Source: Calonectria ilicicola (taxonomy: Eukaryota; Ascomycota; Sordariomycetes; Hypocreales; Nectriaceae). From it: a DNA stretch of 64,000 bases. Shown here piece after piece: positions 11,382 through 24,200 of this stretch. Numbering within the stretch: the first letter of the stretch is position 1; every line of letters starts with the position of its first letter. The stretch is from positions 1,364,001 to 1,428,000 of the forward strand of contig CP085834.1 of assembly GCA_020809705.1 (NCBI GenBank). The letters are read 5' to 3'. A model generated the notes under the pieces. That model had not been told where the DNA came from and did not search any database. It worked only from the letters and a program-made list of their open reading frames with translations. The translations under genes and the position numbers were made by a program.

Positions 11382-14300
11382 TTAGCTGAGTTCATAGACG
11401 ACTGCAAAGCTTTCATTATTCTGTCCACTGGGCCCATCCTGCATTGCGTCTAATTCATGAATACTAAAAAAGCTGATCTGCCCTTGCATTGGCTTATTTG
11501 TGATAACTTTCACATCGCTCAAGTCGACGCGGTCTTCACCGGGGAGAGCCATGGGAGCTGAGAAGCCCACAAGCTTGGTTGCACGGGTGTTGCAGATGCG
11601 ACAAAAGACGGAATTATCGTACGTCATAAAATGGGTGATGCATGACGAACAAAACGAGTGGTTGCAAGGACGGATGCTAAATAATTGTTAGTGTAAAGAT
11701 CCATATCTGGGCGGCATAATACTCACATAGAGTCACACAACATCTTTCGGCAGCATGTGCATCCCACTTTGGTCGAGCCATTGAAGCTAGATCCAAACCC
11801 AATGCTACCAGACAAGGCATCGATCTCACCCACACTCTTTATACCACCCAGATCACCTTCATAATGAGTCGAGGCTGACTCTCCATATGATTCAAAGAAT
11901 GGGAGTCCTTGTTTTTTGTACATTTCTGCGGTAATAGGCGTAGGGGGCGCAAGCATTCCTGTCAAAGTCTCGAAGGCAACCGCGTTCAGAATCTGAACAC
12001 TGAGTATTGTCGCGCGTGGTTTGCACCATGCGGTGTATTTGAACGGATCTTTATGGACGACCTGGCGGATACTCGATCCGGCCGCGATACCCATAGCCCA
12101 ACCTACTTGACTACGCGTGGAAAAAAATGGTTATTAGTATAGTTTTGAGAGATAAGGAAGGCCGATTAAGAATATGAGAACATGGAAACTTACTCTATCG
12201 GTTTTTGGGGTTGCACTGATGGGGCATAACTCGATGGCGCCGTACTAGGGCTGCTATGGTATGCCGAATCTGACCTTGCCGGTGACGTGTAATCCGAAAC
12301 AGACGAGGGAGCAGACGGTGAAGGATAATCGCCCTTTGTAGAACCTGGTGCTGCTGATAAAGTTAAGCCGGCATAATCTGCCGGATTAAACTTTGCGGGT
12401 GACTGATATCCTGTTGAATAGCGAGCGGAGGGAGAGGAATATTGACCTTGTGTCTGACCCGGCCTCGGTGCTGATTGCCTTTGGGGCAACGGGGCTGAAG
12501 TGCCGTAGCTTGGTGTTGAGGAAGGGTAAGAGGGAGCAGAAACAGAGGAATGTCCACCTTGTGCTTGGACTGGCTGTGCTTGCTGTGCTTGTTGTACTTG
12601 CTGTGTTTGCTGGGGTGGTTGTGCTTGCTGGGGTGGTTGTGCCTGCTGGGCTGGCTGCGCTCCTGGTTGCATTTGGGATACTGGAGCTGTATAGCTTGGT
12701 ATCGAAGAAGTGGGAGCGGGAGCAGAGGGTGACGAATACCCGCTTGATGCCCGACCTGGTATCGGTGTCGATGGCATGGACACTGGAGCTGGACTGCCGT
12801 ATTGTGGCGTCGCCGAAGGAGGGGAGGCAGTGTAACCACCATAGTAGCCGCCCTGGACCGGACTGGGGCTAGATACCGCGGGTGACGCCATTTGATCCGG
12901 GGGAAAGTAAGCCATTGGGGAAGGCTGATACATTTGTTGATGGTAAGCTGGCTGGTGATAAGCTGGCTGCGGGGCTTCAGTCACCGGGCTATATTGCGAT
13001 TGCGGCATTTGCGGTTGAAAGTTGGCATACATGTTTGGGTTGTACGTTGGCTGCCCCGGAGGTCGAGGTGCCATGACCGGTTGAGGCGCCATTGCAGTGT
13101 TGGCCTTTTTCTTGTTCCATGGGTTTTGGATCGAAAACCTGGATTTCGACTTTTTGTCACTCGAACCAAGTTCCGCATATTTGACCATGCCCGTCTCGAC
13201 AGGTTCCTGTTGCTGTGGTTGTGGCTGGTCTTGGTACGGTGAATACGAGTGTGTTGGATAATAATTTGCAGGCGGCGGAGGATACGCGGTAGCTAGTGGC
13301 GGTGCCGCTGTCTCCTTGACCACCTGGATTATGGAGCTATCCTCTACACCCTGTTCTTGCAGAGAACCAATGCCGAGATGTCGACCTTCACAGTTCAGCT
13401 TGAAGGTTTTGCTGTCAGGAGTTTCGCCCCACAGCTTGATGCCCGCTTTTGAAAGGTCTTCAAAACATTCTTCAACTGTCCACCACGGCGGCCACTCAAC
13501 CGATTTGGTCATATTTTGACCATATTGAGAGTATGTGAGGGTTATGTTAAGGTTATATACCAGCATCATGCTTACATCTGCACCTGGACGCCATGGAATA
13601 CAGCTTGGGTGCTGGTCGGGTTGTTGTCCGTAGGTTGGGACGAAGTTCCTGTTAAGTTGTGAACTGTATAGATGGCGCATGTAAACAGGGCGATTTTCAT
13701 CAATCCACTCAGTCACACTATCAGACAAATTGGACACATGACTTCCATCAAGACTATGATTTGTCCAGTTGAGTACGACAGCATCTGCGTTCAGGGCTCG
13801 TGGGGTGGTAGTTGGCAACCAGTATACCGAATGCTTTTGCGTGCCTTGGGGTTCAATGGTCCATTGGTTTCCTGGCACAATCTCGAGTTGAACCCCGCCG
13901 ACGTCCTCTTTGCCGGTCACTTGCTTTTCCACTGAGTATCCGGAACCCAGTGGCATTGCAATGAATTGTTTGACGGTATCCTGTCCAACAGTGATGCCAT
14001 CAACATACTTTTGTGGGGGAACTGACACGTAATCCTGTGCCGACTTCTTCTGAGAGGGAGGGATGCTCCAAGGAAGCCCAGAAACGGCGTTTACACCGCC
14101 GACAAAAGGCCGTACAGCAAAGGCGTCTCTGGTGGCTTTGAATGACATGAACATGGCCTCTCGTTGGTACATGGGAAAGAAGACGCCGCCCTTGCGGGCC
14201 ATATCCATCAAACTAGGATTTCCCGATTTTTCCAATTTTCTTTTGATGCAAGCAATATTGGACACGGGAATATGACCGATACCGGAGGGCTGATCGACGA

Positions 14301-15134
14301 CACCACTTTGCTCTGGTACTCGCAAGGTCCTATTGAATGCTATTTCGAGCTGCGCAGGAAATGAGGTCGCCAAGACCTTGCCATCTCGGCAGCTGATTCG
14401 CAATCGGCGTAGATTATCGTTGAATGTGCTCATGGGTTCATCCTTGTTAATGAGCAGGCCTGATGGGGCTTCGATATCATAACAAGACTGTCCATCGACG
14501 GCCATAATCTGGAACTGCAGGGGAGCAGCCTTTTCAGGGCTCCAGCTAGGTACTGAGAGTGTGGCATGTTTAGCAGACACGGGTGCCTCGAAATTGTTTT
14601 CCTTCAGTAGCTTCACAAGCTGCTTGAATGTCATATACCAAGGCCCATGGATGCCGACGGTAAATTTAAGCGCATGGCTGGGCTTCTTGACTCCAGTAAG
14701 AGTTAGGTTGATGTAATCACCTGGTGGGAAACCTGATAGAAATATGGTTATTTCCGGTTACTATAATGAGAAATAAAAGACAGCCAATAGCGGGCTGGGT
14801 GCAACAAACCTTCCATAGTCAGCCGTACAACATGCACTGGTTGGACCGGCAACTCCGTGGCGCCAATGTCTTGGGGCGCTGGCGTGAAACTTGACAGCCA
14901 GGTATCGAAGCCGGAGAAGGTGCCGACCTCATCTTGCGGATCCACTGGCGAGGGCGTCTCTGGACGGTTCACGTTGTGGGCTGGCTTGGTATTGTGCGCC
15001 GGGTCTGCGGGGTCAACCGGATACTTGGGACTGTCGTTGCCGGCACCACCGTCAACCTCTCGGGTCACGCTCCCACCTCGCCTATGTCTGCCGCCATCTC
15101 CACTGTCCTTGAGCCGTCGGAGAAGCTTCTTCAT
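11382..15134 (-). CDS. Fungal RING-finger protein with long P/Q/S/Y-rich linker (probable E3 ubiquitin ligase)
   Basis: Four exons: 14810-15134, 12194-14732, 11727-12110 and 11382-11676, giving 1180 residues. The order is: a basic, polar N-terminus; a region resembling a wide fungal family of unknown function (GGVNAVSGLPWS, then YVDGITVGQ, FIAMPLGSGYSVEKQVTG); a beta-rich segment; about 300 residues of low complexity rich in Pro, Gln, Ser and Tyr (12200-13150); a second family block (MGIAAGSSIRQVV, then PPTPITAEMYKKQGLPFF); and a C-terminal C3HC4 RING. The RING has CTCC, then PCNHSFCSSC, then CRIC, followed by GFSAPMALPGED. The RING implies E2 binding and ubiquitin transfer, which is inferred, not shown. 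All three introns have standard ends and keep phase. Frames opposite the low-complexity part are shadows. Confidence 0.82.
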
Positions 15135-16138
15135 CGGTAACGCCTGGAATTATGCTTAAGGCAGACTGGAACGAAGGATCAACAAAGAGATTAGTACGTT
15201 GGTGTTTCACGCAGCTTCGCCTTGGCGTTGGAACCGGCAGAAGATTGAGCTGCAGGAGGCCTGAGATCAATCCTAGCTATATGGCACCTTGCCATATTGT
15301 TCGCCTCAGTGGCGCTGCGGCTGAGCGATAGCGCTCCTTGACTCTGATCTCTGATAGGCCAGGCCCTTGTCTCGCCAGGTCTAGGCCTCAATAGTCTCAC
15401 TTTAGCTACTCAGCCAATCCCAACAAGGACGTATCACGTGCCTAATCCTTGAAGGGAAAGGTATACCTTACGAATGCCAATTTTCTCGTATTGTAACGTG
15501 GAATGGCTCTAATAAGCAGTATCGCAATTAAATCTATGGGTGCATGCAAGTAGGATCATATCAAATCATTCAATTGAACAGACACAAACCTCAAGGGCTA
15601 TTTCAAAGTATTGCTTTTTTCTTTAGGCAGGAGGTTGGGCCCCGAAGCCCACCGCATTCACCAGAGCTAATAAATAGCTAAGGTTGGCTGCGCCACCTCA
15701 TCCCAATACTAAATCATTTTCAAGGTCAAGCTGAAGATAGCGGTGTGTGGCCAGGAAAATGCCAAGTTACCATGTGAATATTCGATTAGCAAATGCGATT
15801 GATTATTTTGAGAATTGGTTGAATACTTGAATGTTAAACTTCGCCAATGACTGACTGACTGATTGGTCGCTGCGCCAAGCAAAATGCACTCCGGATCAAA
15901 AACAGGTTGGAAACGTATTAATAGAATATATTCAAGAACTGGGTCCCAAGGACTAAAGTCTTCTTGGAGATTCAAGAAAATTAAAATTTTAACTAGAAGT
16001 GCCGTCGCTGTTGAAGCATTGGCCTTTAAAACACTCATCATTGGGTTACAGGCCAAAAACAGACTGATTAACCAATTGTGGGTAGCCAGGGAAAGCAAGC
16101 CACTAAACCCTCACACTCTCCGTCTCTTGTTCCAAACA
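15135..16138. other. Intergenic
   Basis: One kilobase lies between the start of the RING gene and the end of the rhamnosidase gene. I see no gene, RNA or repeat; the short frames present have no support. Confidence 0.55.
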
Positions 16139-18787
16139 TTATTTCACCACAAAGTAATACGATCCAGATACCACGTTGTATAGCGAGCGACCATTACTTG
16201 AACCTGCTGGAGTAACACCTGATGCAGACGACACGGCAGTTCCACCTTCAAACACAGACTGTCCAGAAGAAACTGGCAAGCTCACGAGAGCAGTTGATCC
16301 GGCCGGGATCGTCAGAGAGAGAGCAAATTCACTGGAGCTGTTTGTCCAAGAGCTTGATACTAGGCCTCGGGGAGTTTGGATGCTGCCTTTTGCACTAGTC
16401 AGATTCGATGGCACGTACGGTGTAATGCTGACAGAGGTATATCCAGCTCCGGTGATCTTGATGCCAGCAAGGTATTGATAGAACCAATCAACAACTGTGC
16501 CAAGGAATACATGACCTTGTGAGCGCGAGGTAGATGCCCATTCCTCCCAAAGGCTTGTTGCACCTAAGCTCCTCCAGTAACCCCAGCTAGGCCAGGTAGT
16601 TTGCGTTGCGACTAGGTACGACAGATCCGTGTAACCGTACTGCGTCAGAATCGGAAGAATCCACTTGGTTCCTAGCACCCCAGTCATCAAATGGTTGGTA
16701 TTAGAAACGACGTCGTCGGCGATTTTATCCACAATGGATTGTCGCATTGCAGGGCTTGTCATGTTGAAAGCGACTGGGAGGAGATTATCCGTTTGGACGA
16801 AATCCGAAGTGGAAGAGTTTCGGTAGTCTCCTGTACTGTCTTGATAGAAAGCTGTATGGAATGAGGTATTGACTGCCTGGGCATAGTCTGAGTATGTGCT
16901 GACAACATCGCTGAGGTTCAGGAAAGATGCTATATCGACGAATTGTGTTATGCTTCGATATAGGTAGGCTGTCCCGACGAGGGCATGATTGTTGACAGAT
17001 GGTGTCACCCAGTCACCCCAAGATTCAATCCCGACTAGCCCTTCGCTTCCACGGACACCGAGTTCGTAGTCAATGTAGGCTTTTAAGGGCGTGTAGAACC
17101 TAGAAAATACACTATCATCCCCATAATGCTGATAGAGCTGCCAAATAACCTCAGAGTACGAGTTACCCCATGCAGGACTAGGATATTCCTTCATTTCCAA
17201 TGGAGATGGAGCCCAAGGTGCAATATTACCGTTGGAGAGTGTCGAGTCGCTGATGTCTTGCACCCACTTCGTATATAGCGCTTTCAGATTTAGGGAGCTA
17301 AATGTCGATTCCACCATGAGAGCAGCATCTGCCGTCCACGGCAATTTCTCCAAGTATGAGCCATCAGTAGGGACACCCATGAGGTTGTTCAGCATTGCAT
17401 CCCAAGCCCTGTCATGGATCCACTGCAAAATATCATTGGATGTGGAGAACCATCCGACACCTCTGATATCACTGTGCATGCGGTGCACAACCACCGTACT
17501 GACGTTTGGTGTCGCCGTCATACCAGTGACCTCTATGTATCTAAAACCATAATATGTGAAGCGCGGCATCCAAGTCACTGGCCCAGATCCATCAGAGATG
17601 TAGATGCTGAATTGATATCTGCCACCTGCGTTGGCAACGCGCCCAGCCGATGACAATTTCTCTCCATAGTGTAGGCCGACTGTTGTATTGGCCGCTTCAT
17701 CAACACTCAGCACTCCGACGCCGGCAATATTCTTACCAAAATCAAATATCCACACTCCAGATGAGGGATTTGAAATTGAGACTGCTTCAATAGTCTCCAT
17801 AAGTCGTACAGGCTCGATGGGCGTTGATTGAAGACCAGTGTACGGCAGGGTCTGCACAATAGCATCGGCCCAAGACGACGCACCATATGCGGCCGTTGCC
17901 CACGTTGTGGACTCAATTCTCGAATCAAACTGCTCGTTATCGGGCGTGGCGTTGGCGCAAGTTGAGCCACCGAGCTGGCCTTTCCATGTGCTATCTGTCA
18001 CCACAGTTTGTTGGGTTCCGTCTGAAAAGGTGATGAGAAGCTGAGCCTTGGCCCGCATGTTGCCATCCCATGCCCCGTAGCTGGATGATGACCCCAGTGT
18101 GTTCATGGAAAAATAGTACTTCCCCACAGCGATCCCAATTGCGTTGTCTCCACTCTGGATTTGGCTTGTAACATTGTATACATTGTAGAAAACGCGCCGC
18201 GAGTATGTTGTCCATGTAGGGGTAAGGTACATGTCCCCAACCCGGTCACCATTGATGTAGGCTTCATACTCCCCCAAGCTGGTGATGAATAATTTGGCTG
18301 CCGATATCGTCTTTGTTAAGGTAAAATTAGTGCGCAAAATTGGCTGGCTTGTTTTTGGGTTTGCAGCCCCGATCCATTTCGCAGAGGCCCAATCTGAGTC
18401 AACAAACATGCCAGTACCAAACTTGCCACTTGCCCAGCTCGTCCAGGTTCCCGAGGAGTCAGCAAGTCGAAGTTGGAAAACATAATCGCTGCGTGCAGCC
18501 AAGTCAGAGCCGGAATACACTAGACTAGTGTCTGTTGTCGCAACGCTGCCTGAATCCCAGAGAGAGTAAGAGGAAGAGTTGGCTGCCCCGACTTGAATTT
18601 GGACAGCTTGAAAACTTGCGCCGCGTGTGGAAGGGCTATTGGAAGTCCAGCTGAAAATAGGCGTTGAAGTGTTGGCTGCCAATGGGTCTACTAGATCATC
18701 AACCTTGATAGTTGCAATGCTGATCTGTGCGGCATAGCTTAGGATGGCCTGGATAACCAAAGCCCAGATCAAAAAATATAGGTGCAT
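16139..18787 (-). CDS. Secreted alpha-L-rhamnosidase, GH78
   Basis: Single-exon gene of 882 residues. It hydrolyses terminal alpha-L-rhamnose from plant glycosides or pectin side chains outside the cell. I chose the ATG at 18787, 20 codons inside the longest frame, because it opens a signal peptide (MHLYFLIWALVIQAILSYAA). The N-terminal beta domains carry WTSNSPSTRG and AKWIGA. The central galactose-binding-like domain has TSLGEYEAYINGDRVG, followed by DNAIGIAVGKYYFS. The (alpha/alpha)6 catalytic domain includes PTDGSYLEKLPWTADA and GIESWGDW, the places where GH78 enzymes keep their acidic catalytic residues. A C-terminal beta domain closes the protein. Length and layout fit the family. The gene stands alone; no sugar transporter or regulator is next to it. 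Confidence 0.9.
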   Translation of the reverse strand: MHLYFLIWALVIQAILSYAAQISIATIKVDDLVDPLAANTSTPIFSWTSNSPSTRGASFQAVQIQVGAANSSSYSLWDSGSVATTDTSLVYSGSDLAARSDYVFQLRLADSSGTWTSWASGKFGTGMFVDSDWASAKWIGAANPKTSQPILRTNFTLTKTISAAKLFITSLGEYEAYINGDRVGDMYLTPTWTTYSRRVFYNVYNVTSQIQSGDNAIGIAVGKYYFSMNTLGSSSSYGAWDGNMRAKAQLLITFSDGTQQTVVTDSTWKGQLGGSTCANATPDNEQFDSRIESTTWATAAYGASSWADAIVQTLPYTGLQSTPIEPVRLMETIEAVSISNPSSGVWIFDFGKNIAGVGVLSVDEAANTTVGLHYGEKLSSAGRVANAGGRYQFSIYISDGSGPVTWMPRFTYYGFRYIEVTGMTATPNVSTVVVHRMHSDIRGVGWFSTSNDILQWIHDRAWDAMLNNLMGVPTDGSYLEKLPWTADAALMVESTFSSLNLKALYTKWVQDISDSTLSNGNIAPWAPSPLEMKEYPSPAWGNSYSEVIWQLYQHYGDDSVFSRFYTPLKAYIDYELGVRGSEGLVGIESWGDWVTPSVNNHALVGTAYLYRSITQFVDIASFLNLSDVVSTYSDYAQAVNTSFHTAFYQDSTGDYRNSSTSDFVQTDNLLPVAFNMTSPAMRQSIVDKIADDVVSNTNHLMTGVLGTKWILPILTQYGYTDLSYLVATQTTWPSWGYWRSLGATSLWEEWASTSRSQGHVFLGTVVDWFYQYLAGIKITGAGYTSVSITPYVPSNLTSAKGSIQTPRGLVSSSWTNSSSEFALSLTIPAGSTALVSLPVSSGQSVFEGGTAVSSASGVTPAGSSNGRSLYNVVSGSYYFVVK

Positions 18788-21249
18788 GATACAAGAAGGT
18801 TTCTCGTAGTATTCGATTCTTGTTTTACTAATTGAAAACTTTGACAATGGAGATTCTCGAATAACCCAAAGTCGCTAACGCACCAATTTATAAAAACCAA
18901 ATTTCCAAGTTGGCAAGCATATTCTTCCATTTTACTTGTTTAATTTCCCCTGAACTTTTCATTGTGACGCCAGGGCTCGCAAATTCGGGTTATCATATGG
19001 CACAAGCAGTGGTTCATAGGATCAGACAAGGTTAGTCAATTTTGGGAATGTGACATGTCCATCAACTTCGTACGCATGGTCACAACTCAACTTAGTTTGA
19101 AGACAAACAAGGTAACGATGAAGGTCTCCTCTGGTTGGTTTCGGGATATCAAGAGCCGAGATCACCGTTTAAGGTAGCATATAGTAAATGAGTGAAGTGT
19201 TTGGTGTGGTTGGAATTGTATTGCTTCATAATTTCTCCCGTCATGATCCCCGTAATTTGTTTCTCGGCATTGGCCCGTAGTCTCCTGTTCAAGTACGGGA
19301 ATAACCCGAGACTGCGGCACAGATCGCGGTATTTCGCGTTCGGCAAAGGTGGGCCCGCAAGTACGCGTAAATCAGCAAATTACCCCTGGTCAGAGTCAAG
19401 GTTGAACGCGACAATGTTACTACGAGTTACCGCATGCAAGACACTCTACTCCATTGCTAGGGTGTACCCGAGCTTCCCGGCGTGATGTCGTGATGTCACT
19501 GAACACGGTATCAACGCAATTTTGTGGTCAGAACACTTTTAACCGGTGCTTTCCAATCCAATAGGGTGGGTGATCAGAAGGCAATTCAGCCTATAAGATT
19601 ACCCTAGATCAAGCAAAGCTTGAGGTAAACATGAAAAAAATGAGATAATTTTGGCAGCAGTAAGAATAATTACCTCACTATTAGGCTTTTCCTGTTTTTA
19701 TTTCTTCTTTTTTCGCTATTTTTAACTGGAATTTCCAAGGCTCCATTCATAGGGACAGTTAACTTATTCAATTGGTAGACAGTAGACGAGGATCTTCCCT
19801 TAAACCTGACCCGTGTGAACTACCTCCATGATCATGCTGGCCTTTCTACCCGGCATAGCCAATGAAATGCACCTTATTACAAAACATTAGGCGCGATTTG
19901 TGGATTGTGATATTTATGCTTGTGGATTAGCCACAGGGAAATAGTTGAATTCAAGTCAAGCCATCATTCGGCAGTCGGCAATGCGCCCCGCGTTTTGTAC
20001 ACCAAATTAGTGCAAGACTAAACTTGAGAACCATCGGAAGCGGAGACCCGGTCTATATCTAACCCAAACAATTCAAAACTAGCCCAGATTTACACGCGCC
20101 TTCACCTTTGACAAACTCTAAAATACACAAGAAGCTCCCAACATGTCTCAGTTCGGTTGAATGTTTACCTAAACAGGCATCACAGATGTTTAGTTCATTT
20201 TGAGTAGCAAGGGAAGCGGTAAGACCGTGATCGGGACTTTGGGGTCAAATAATTCTTCAAGCCTTCTTAATTTGTTTGCGTCCTTGAGGAAAATTGTAGA
20301 ATTTACTTTTGGTTGTACCTTCTCATCATTGTTGAGTCAATCGTTCTGGACTTTGAAGGTGGAATGATGACCGAGATTAGAATAAGGAATTGACTCGCCC
20401 AACGATTTTCTTCTAGGGTAGCGGGGTTTAGCGGAAGGCTTCCGGAAGATCCAGGCCCCCGGGAGTGACCCACTCTAAATACTGGTAAACAGCTTTCAAA
20501 ATCTAACTTTGAGCTGCCACAGTTGCTAGATTCAGCCACAAAACGGCTCCTTAACAAGGTATGGAAGTGTTCGACACAAGGGGTCTTTGAACTATGCCGT
20601 GCTTTCCGAAAATGGTGCTATTGGGTCATTCAAGACGGAACAACCCAGTTGGCTCAAATGTTTAGGCTCTCCAAATAAAGCCACCTTATCATCATGCAAG
20701 GATGATATTTAGGCTAAACAAAATAGGGGCTAGCATCTTAGGCAACTGCCCAAATTTGACAAAAGGATATGTGTATGCTTGAAGACTAATGATTGAAATC
20801 GTCGGTCAGGCGTGGGTGGGACCACTGAGAGGAAATAATCCCAGTTCTAAGGTCATCGTTGATCGACATCAATCCAAAATACAGGGCATTAATAATTTAT
20901 GTTGCGCCTATTCCATGACAAAAAAGAACTCAATGAATGCGAAGACTAGGAATATTCGTAAGGAAAGAGGCTAGCTTTCGCTGACAGTGCACGTGGCCAC
21001 TAAGTTTTGGATACGGTCAGCAACTGCTTCAGCTGGCCTAAGAGCGTTGACTGTGGCTTATGGCGGGCGCCTTTAGCAAATCCACTTGCCACAGGGCTTA
21101 GCAGATGCTAATTTACACCGGCAACAATATGCCGAAGGATCATGTTTTCAAATAAAAAGGAATTTTCAGTTATCAAGTTTTCGCTTTTACATGTTGCACA
21201 GCCGGGACGCATGTTTCTCTTCGTTTAGCTTGAGTGCATTTTTGTCACA
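18788..21249. other. Gene-poor 2.5 kb stretch
   Basis: No supported gene. A promoter-like CAA- and pyrimidine-rich leader ends in an ATG at 20143 that meets TGA after five codons (20158-20160), which may be the relic of a lost gene. Frames of 60-97 codons at 19192 and 20303 show no domain. I see no terminal repeats or transposase fragments. Confidence 0.5.
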
Positions 21250-24200
21250 ATGAAAATCACACCTTTGTTACTCGCAGCATTTCTTTCTTGCAACTCAGTT
21301 GATGCGATACCCAAATCTTTACCGTCAGTATTGGGGTTAGAAAACGCAGACTCGCGCACATTTTTCGGAAAACACCTTTTCAAGAGAGTCTCATGCCCCA
21401 ATGGCGCCCATGATGATGGAAATGGCGGCTGTACATGTGGTGATGGAAGTGAAGCGAATTACGTGAACGGTGCATGTGTGTGCAATGCTGGAGCAACTTG
21501 GTCGACCACCGACGGCACAACGTACGGATGTAGTTGCGGTCCTGACGCGATGTATTATGGGGTTTGTATATGTAAGGCCCCCGGCGCTTATTTCCTCAAC
21601 AACGGACAGACCTGCAACTGCGAAAACGGTGCAAATCTCAGTCCAGATGGGACTCAATGTCAGTGCAACTACCCCATGGGTAGCGTTCTGCAGATTGGCT
21701 CTTCCAATGAATATACTTGTCAGTGCCCATCAGGGCAAATCCTCGATCAGAGCCATGGCACATGTGTTACAAATTGTGGTTCTACTGCCACACCGGTCGG
21801 GAATGGCCAATGTCAGTGCAAGGCCATCGGAGCAACTTACAACACCAATTTGGGCACTTGTGTCTGCAGCCGCGGCGTTTTGAGCTCGGATGGCACTGAG
21901 TGCAAATGCAACGGTTTCAATGACCCTTCAGGCTCAGTTTTAGCCAACTCTGGCAATGGTGGCTATGTCTGTGTGTGCCCTCAAGGAGAAGTACCCAACT
22001 CTGATAATTCTTGTGTTCTTTACTGCGGCCCCGACGCCACTTTTGACACAGGCAGTAATTTATGCCAATGCGCTGCACCAGGTGCAACCTACAGTCAACA
22101 AGACTGCACTTGTGGTGCCGGAGCAACACTCAGCCAAGATGGCACAACGTGCAACTGCTACAACCCTTATGGCGCTGCATGGACTTCTGACAACAACGGT
22201 GTCTACTCATGCACATGTCCGGCTGGTCAGGTAGATAATACCGACTATGGTGAATGTGTTCCCGATTGCGGTAGCAACGCAAGTTATGATATTAATAACA
22301 GTGTCTGCCAGTGCACTGCTCCAGGGGCGACATTTAACAGCAATGGTAATACTTGCAGCTGTGGCTCGGAGGCGACCCTCAGTAAAGATGGTAGTGAATG
22401 TACCTGCAACAGCAATACTCCCTCCGGTATAACTTGGAATCCTGGAAGCAATGGCGTCTACTCATGCAGTTGCCCATCTGGTCAAGTCCCCAGCAGCGAC
22501 GACACCACCTGCATCACAGATTGCGGTAGTGACGCAGTCTATGATGCTAAGAACAACGTGTGCAATTGCAATGCCCCGGGAGCGACCTTCAGTAGCAATG
22601 ACAGAAGCTGCAGCTGCGGCTCCGATGCGGCCTTGAGTTCCGATGGGAGTCAATGCCAATGTACCAGTCCTACTGGTTCGGTCTGGACGAACAATAACGG
22701 CCAATATTCATGTGCCTGTACAACTGGCCTTAAAGTCCAGAATGGTGCCTGTCAAGTCCCACTGGAATGTGGAAAAGGCGCGGCTGTGGATGATAGCGGT
22801 AGTAGCTGTGTGTGCAATGCCCCTGGAGCCACGCTCAACAGCGATCACTTGAGCTGTAGCTGCGGCACCGGTGCAACATTGAGTGATGACGGCAACACAT
22901 GCCAATGCAGTTCCCCTACGGGATCTACTTGGACGAAAGACCCTAATTCGGGCGATTATTCCTGCTCTTGTCCTAGTGGCCAGTTAGCTCAAAGTGGTAG
23001 CTGCGAGCTTGACTGCGGTAATAATGCTGTTGATAATGGAGCTGGAGTTTGTACATGCAATGCTCCAGGCGCAACATTTAACAGTAATGGCTTGAGCTGC
23101 ACCTGCGGCACGGGCGCGACATTGAGCGCAGACGGAAAATCATGCCAATGCAGTGCTCCGACAGGATCGACTTGGACACAGGACCCTAATTCGGGTGATT
23201 ATTCTTGCACTTGTCCAAGCGGCCAGACATCTCAGAGCGGTAGCTGTAAGCTGAACTGCGGCGATAATGCTGTTGATAATGGGAGTGGTGCTTGTGCGTG
23301 CATTGCTCCTGGTGCATCGCTCAACGCCCAAGATATGAGCTGTACTTGCGGTACTGGTGCGACATTGAGTGAAGACGGCAAAACTTGCCAATGCGTTGTC
23401 CCTACGGGATCTACTTGGACACAGGATCCTTCATCTGGCAGCTATTCTTGCTCTTGTTCGAGTGGTCAGGTGGCTCAGAGCGGTCGGTGCGAACTCGACT
23501 GCGGCAATGACGCTGCTGATAACGGAGCTGGCACATGTACGTGCAATGCTTCTGGGGCTCTGTACAACGACAATAATATCTGCAGTTGCGGTATCGGTGC
23601 AACACTCAGTTCCGACGGCAGCCAGTGTCAATGTTCCATAACAGGCGCATCTTGGACCAAAGATAGCTCTGGCTCCTATTCTTGTATTTGCCCAACCGGA
23701 CAAACTATTCAGGGTGGCGCTTGCAAGGCTTCGGTCAATTGCGGCACCAACGCTGTTTTGGACGGCAACGGTAATTGCGTATGCAATGTCCCCGGAGCAG
23801 TCTACAATAGCGATGAATCGTGTAGCTGTGGCTCTGATGCGACCCTCAGTTCCGATGGTACTCAGTGTCAATGTTCTACCACAGGTGCATCTTGGACTAA
23901 GGGTAGTTCTGGATCATACTCCTGTATCTGTCCAACCGGACAAACCGTTCAGGGTGGCGTTTGCCAGGCTACAGTCAGTTGTGGCAATAATGCCTCGCCA
24001 GATGATAACGGCAACTGTGTATGCAACGCCGCTGGAGCAAGCTTTAATGATGCTGATAAGACTTGCAGTTGTGGTCTTGGTGCTTCGTTGAGTACGGACG
24101 GTTCCAATTGTCAATGCAGCGCTCCAACCGGCTCAACCTGGACCAAGGGCAGTTCTGGGTCATATTCTTGTATTTGCCCAACCGGACAAACTGTTCAGAA

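Noticed and set aside
12393..12872. Open frames on both strands within the RING gene's low-complexity region
   Set aside because: They are shadows of the Pro/Gln/Ser-rich coding sequence; the minus-strand frame is continuous with conserved blocks and a RING.
19192..19485. 97-codon frame in the gene-poor stretch
   Set aside because: Hydrophobic start by chance, no conserved motif, and overlapped by an unrelated frame on the other strand.
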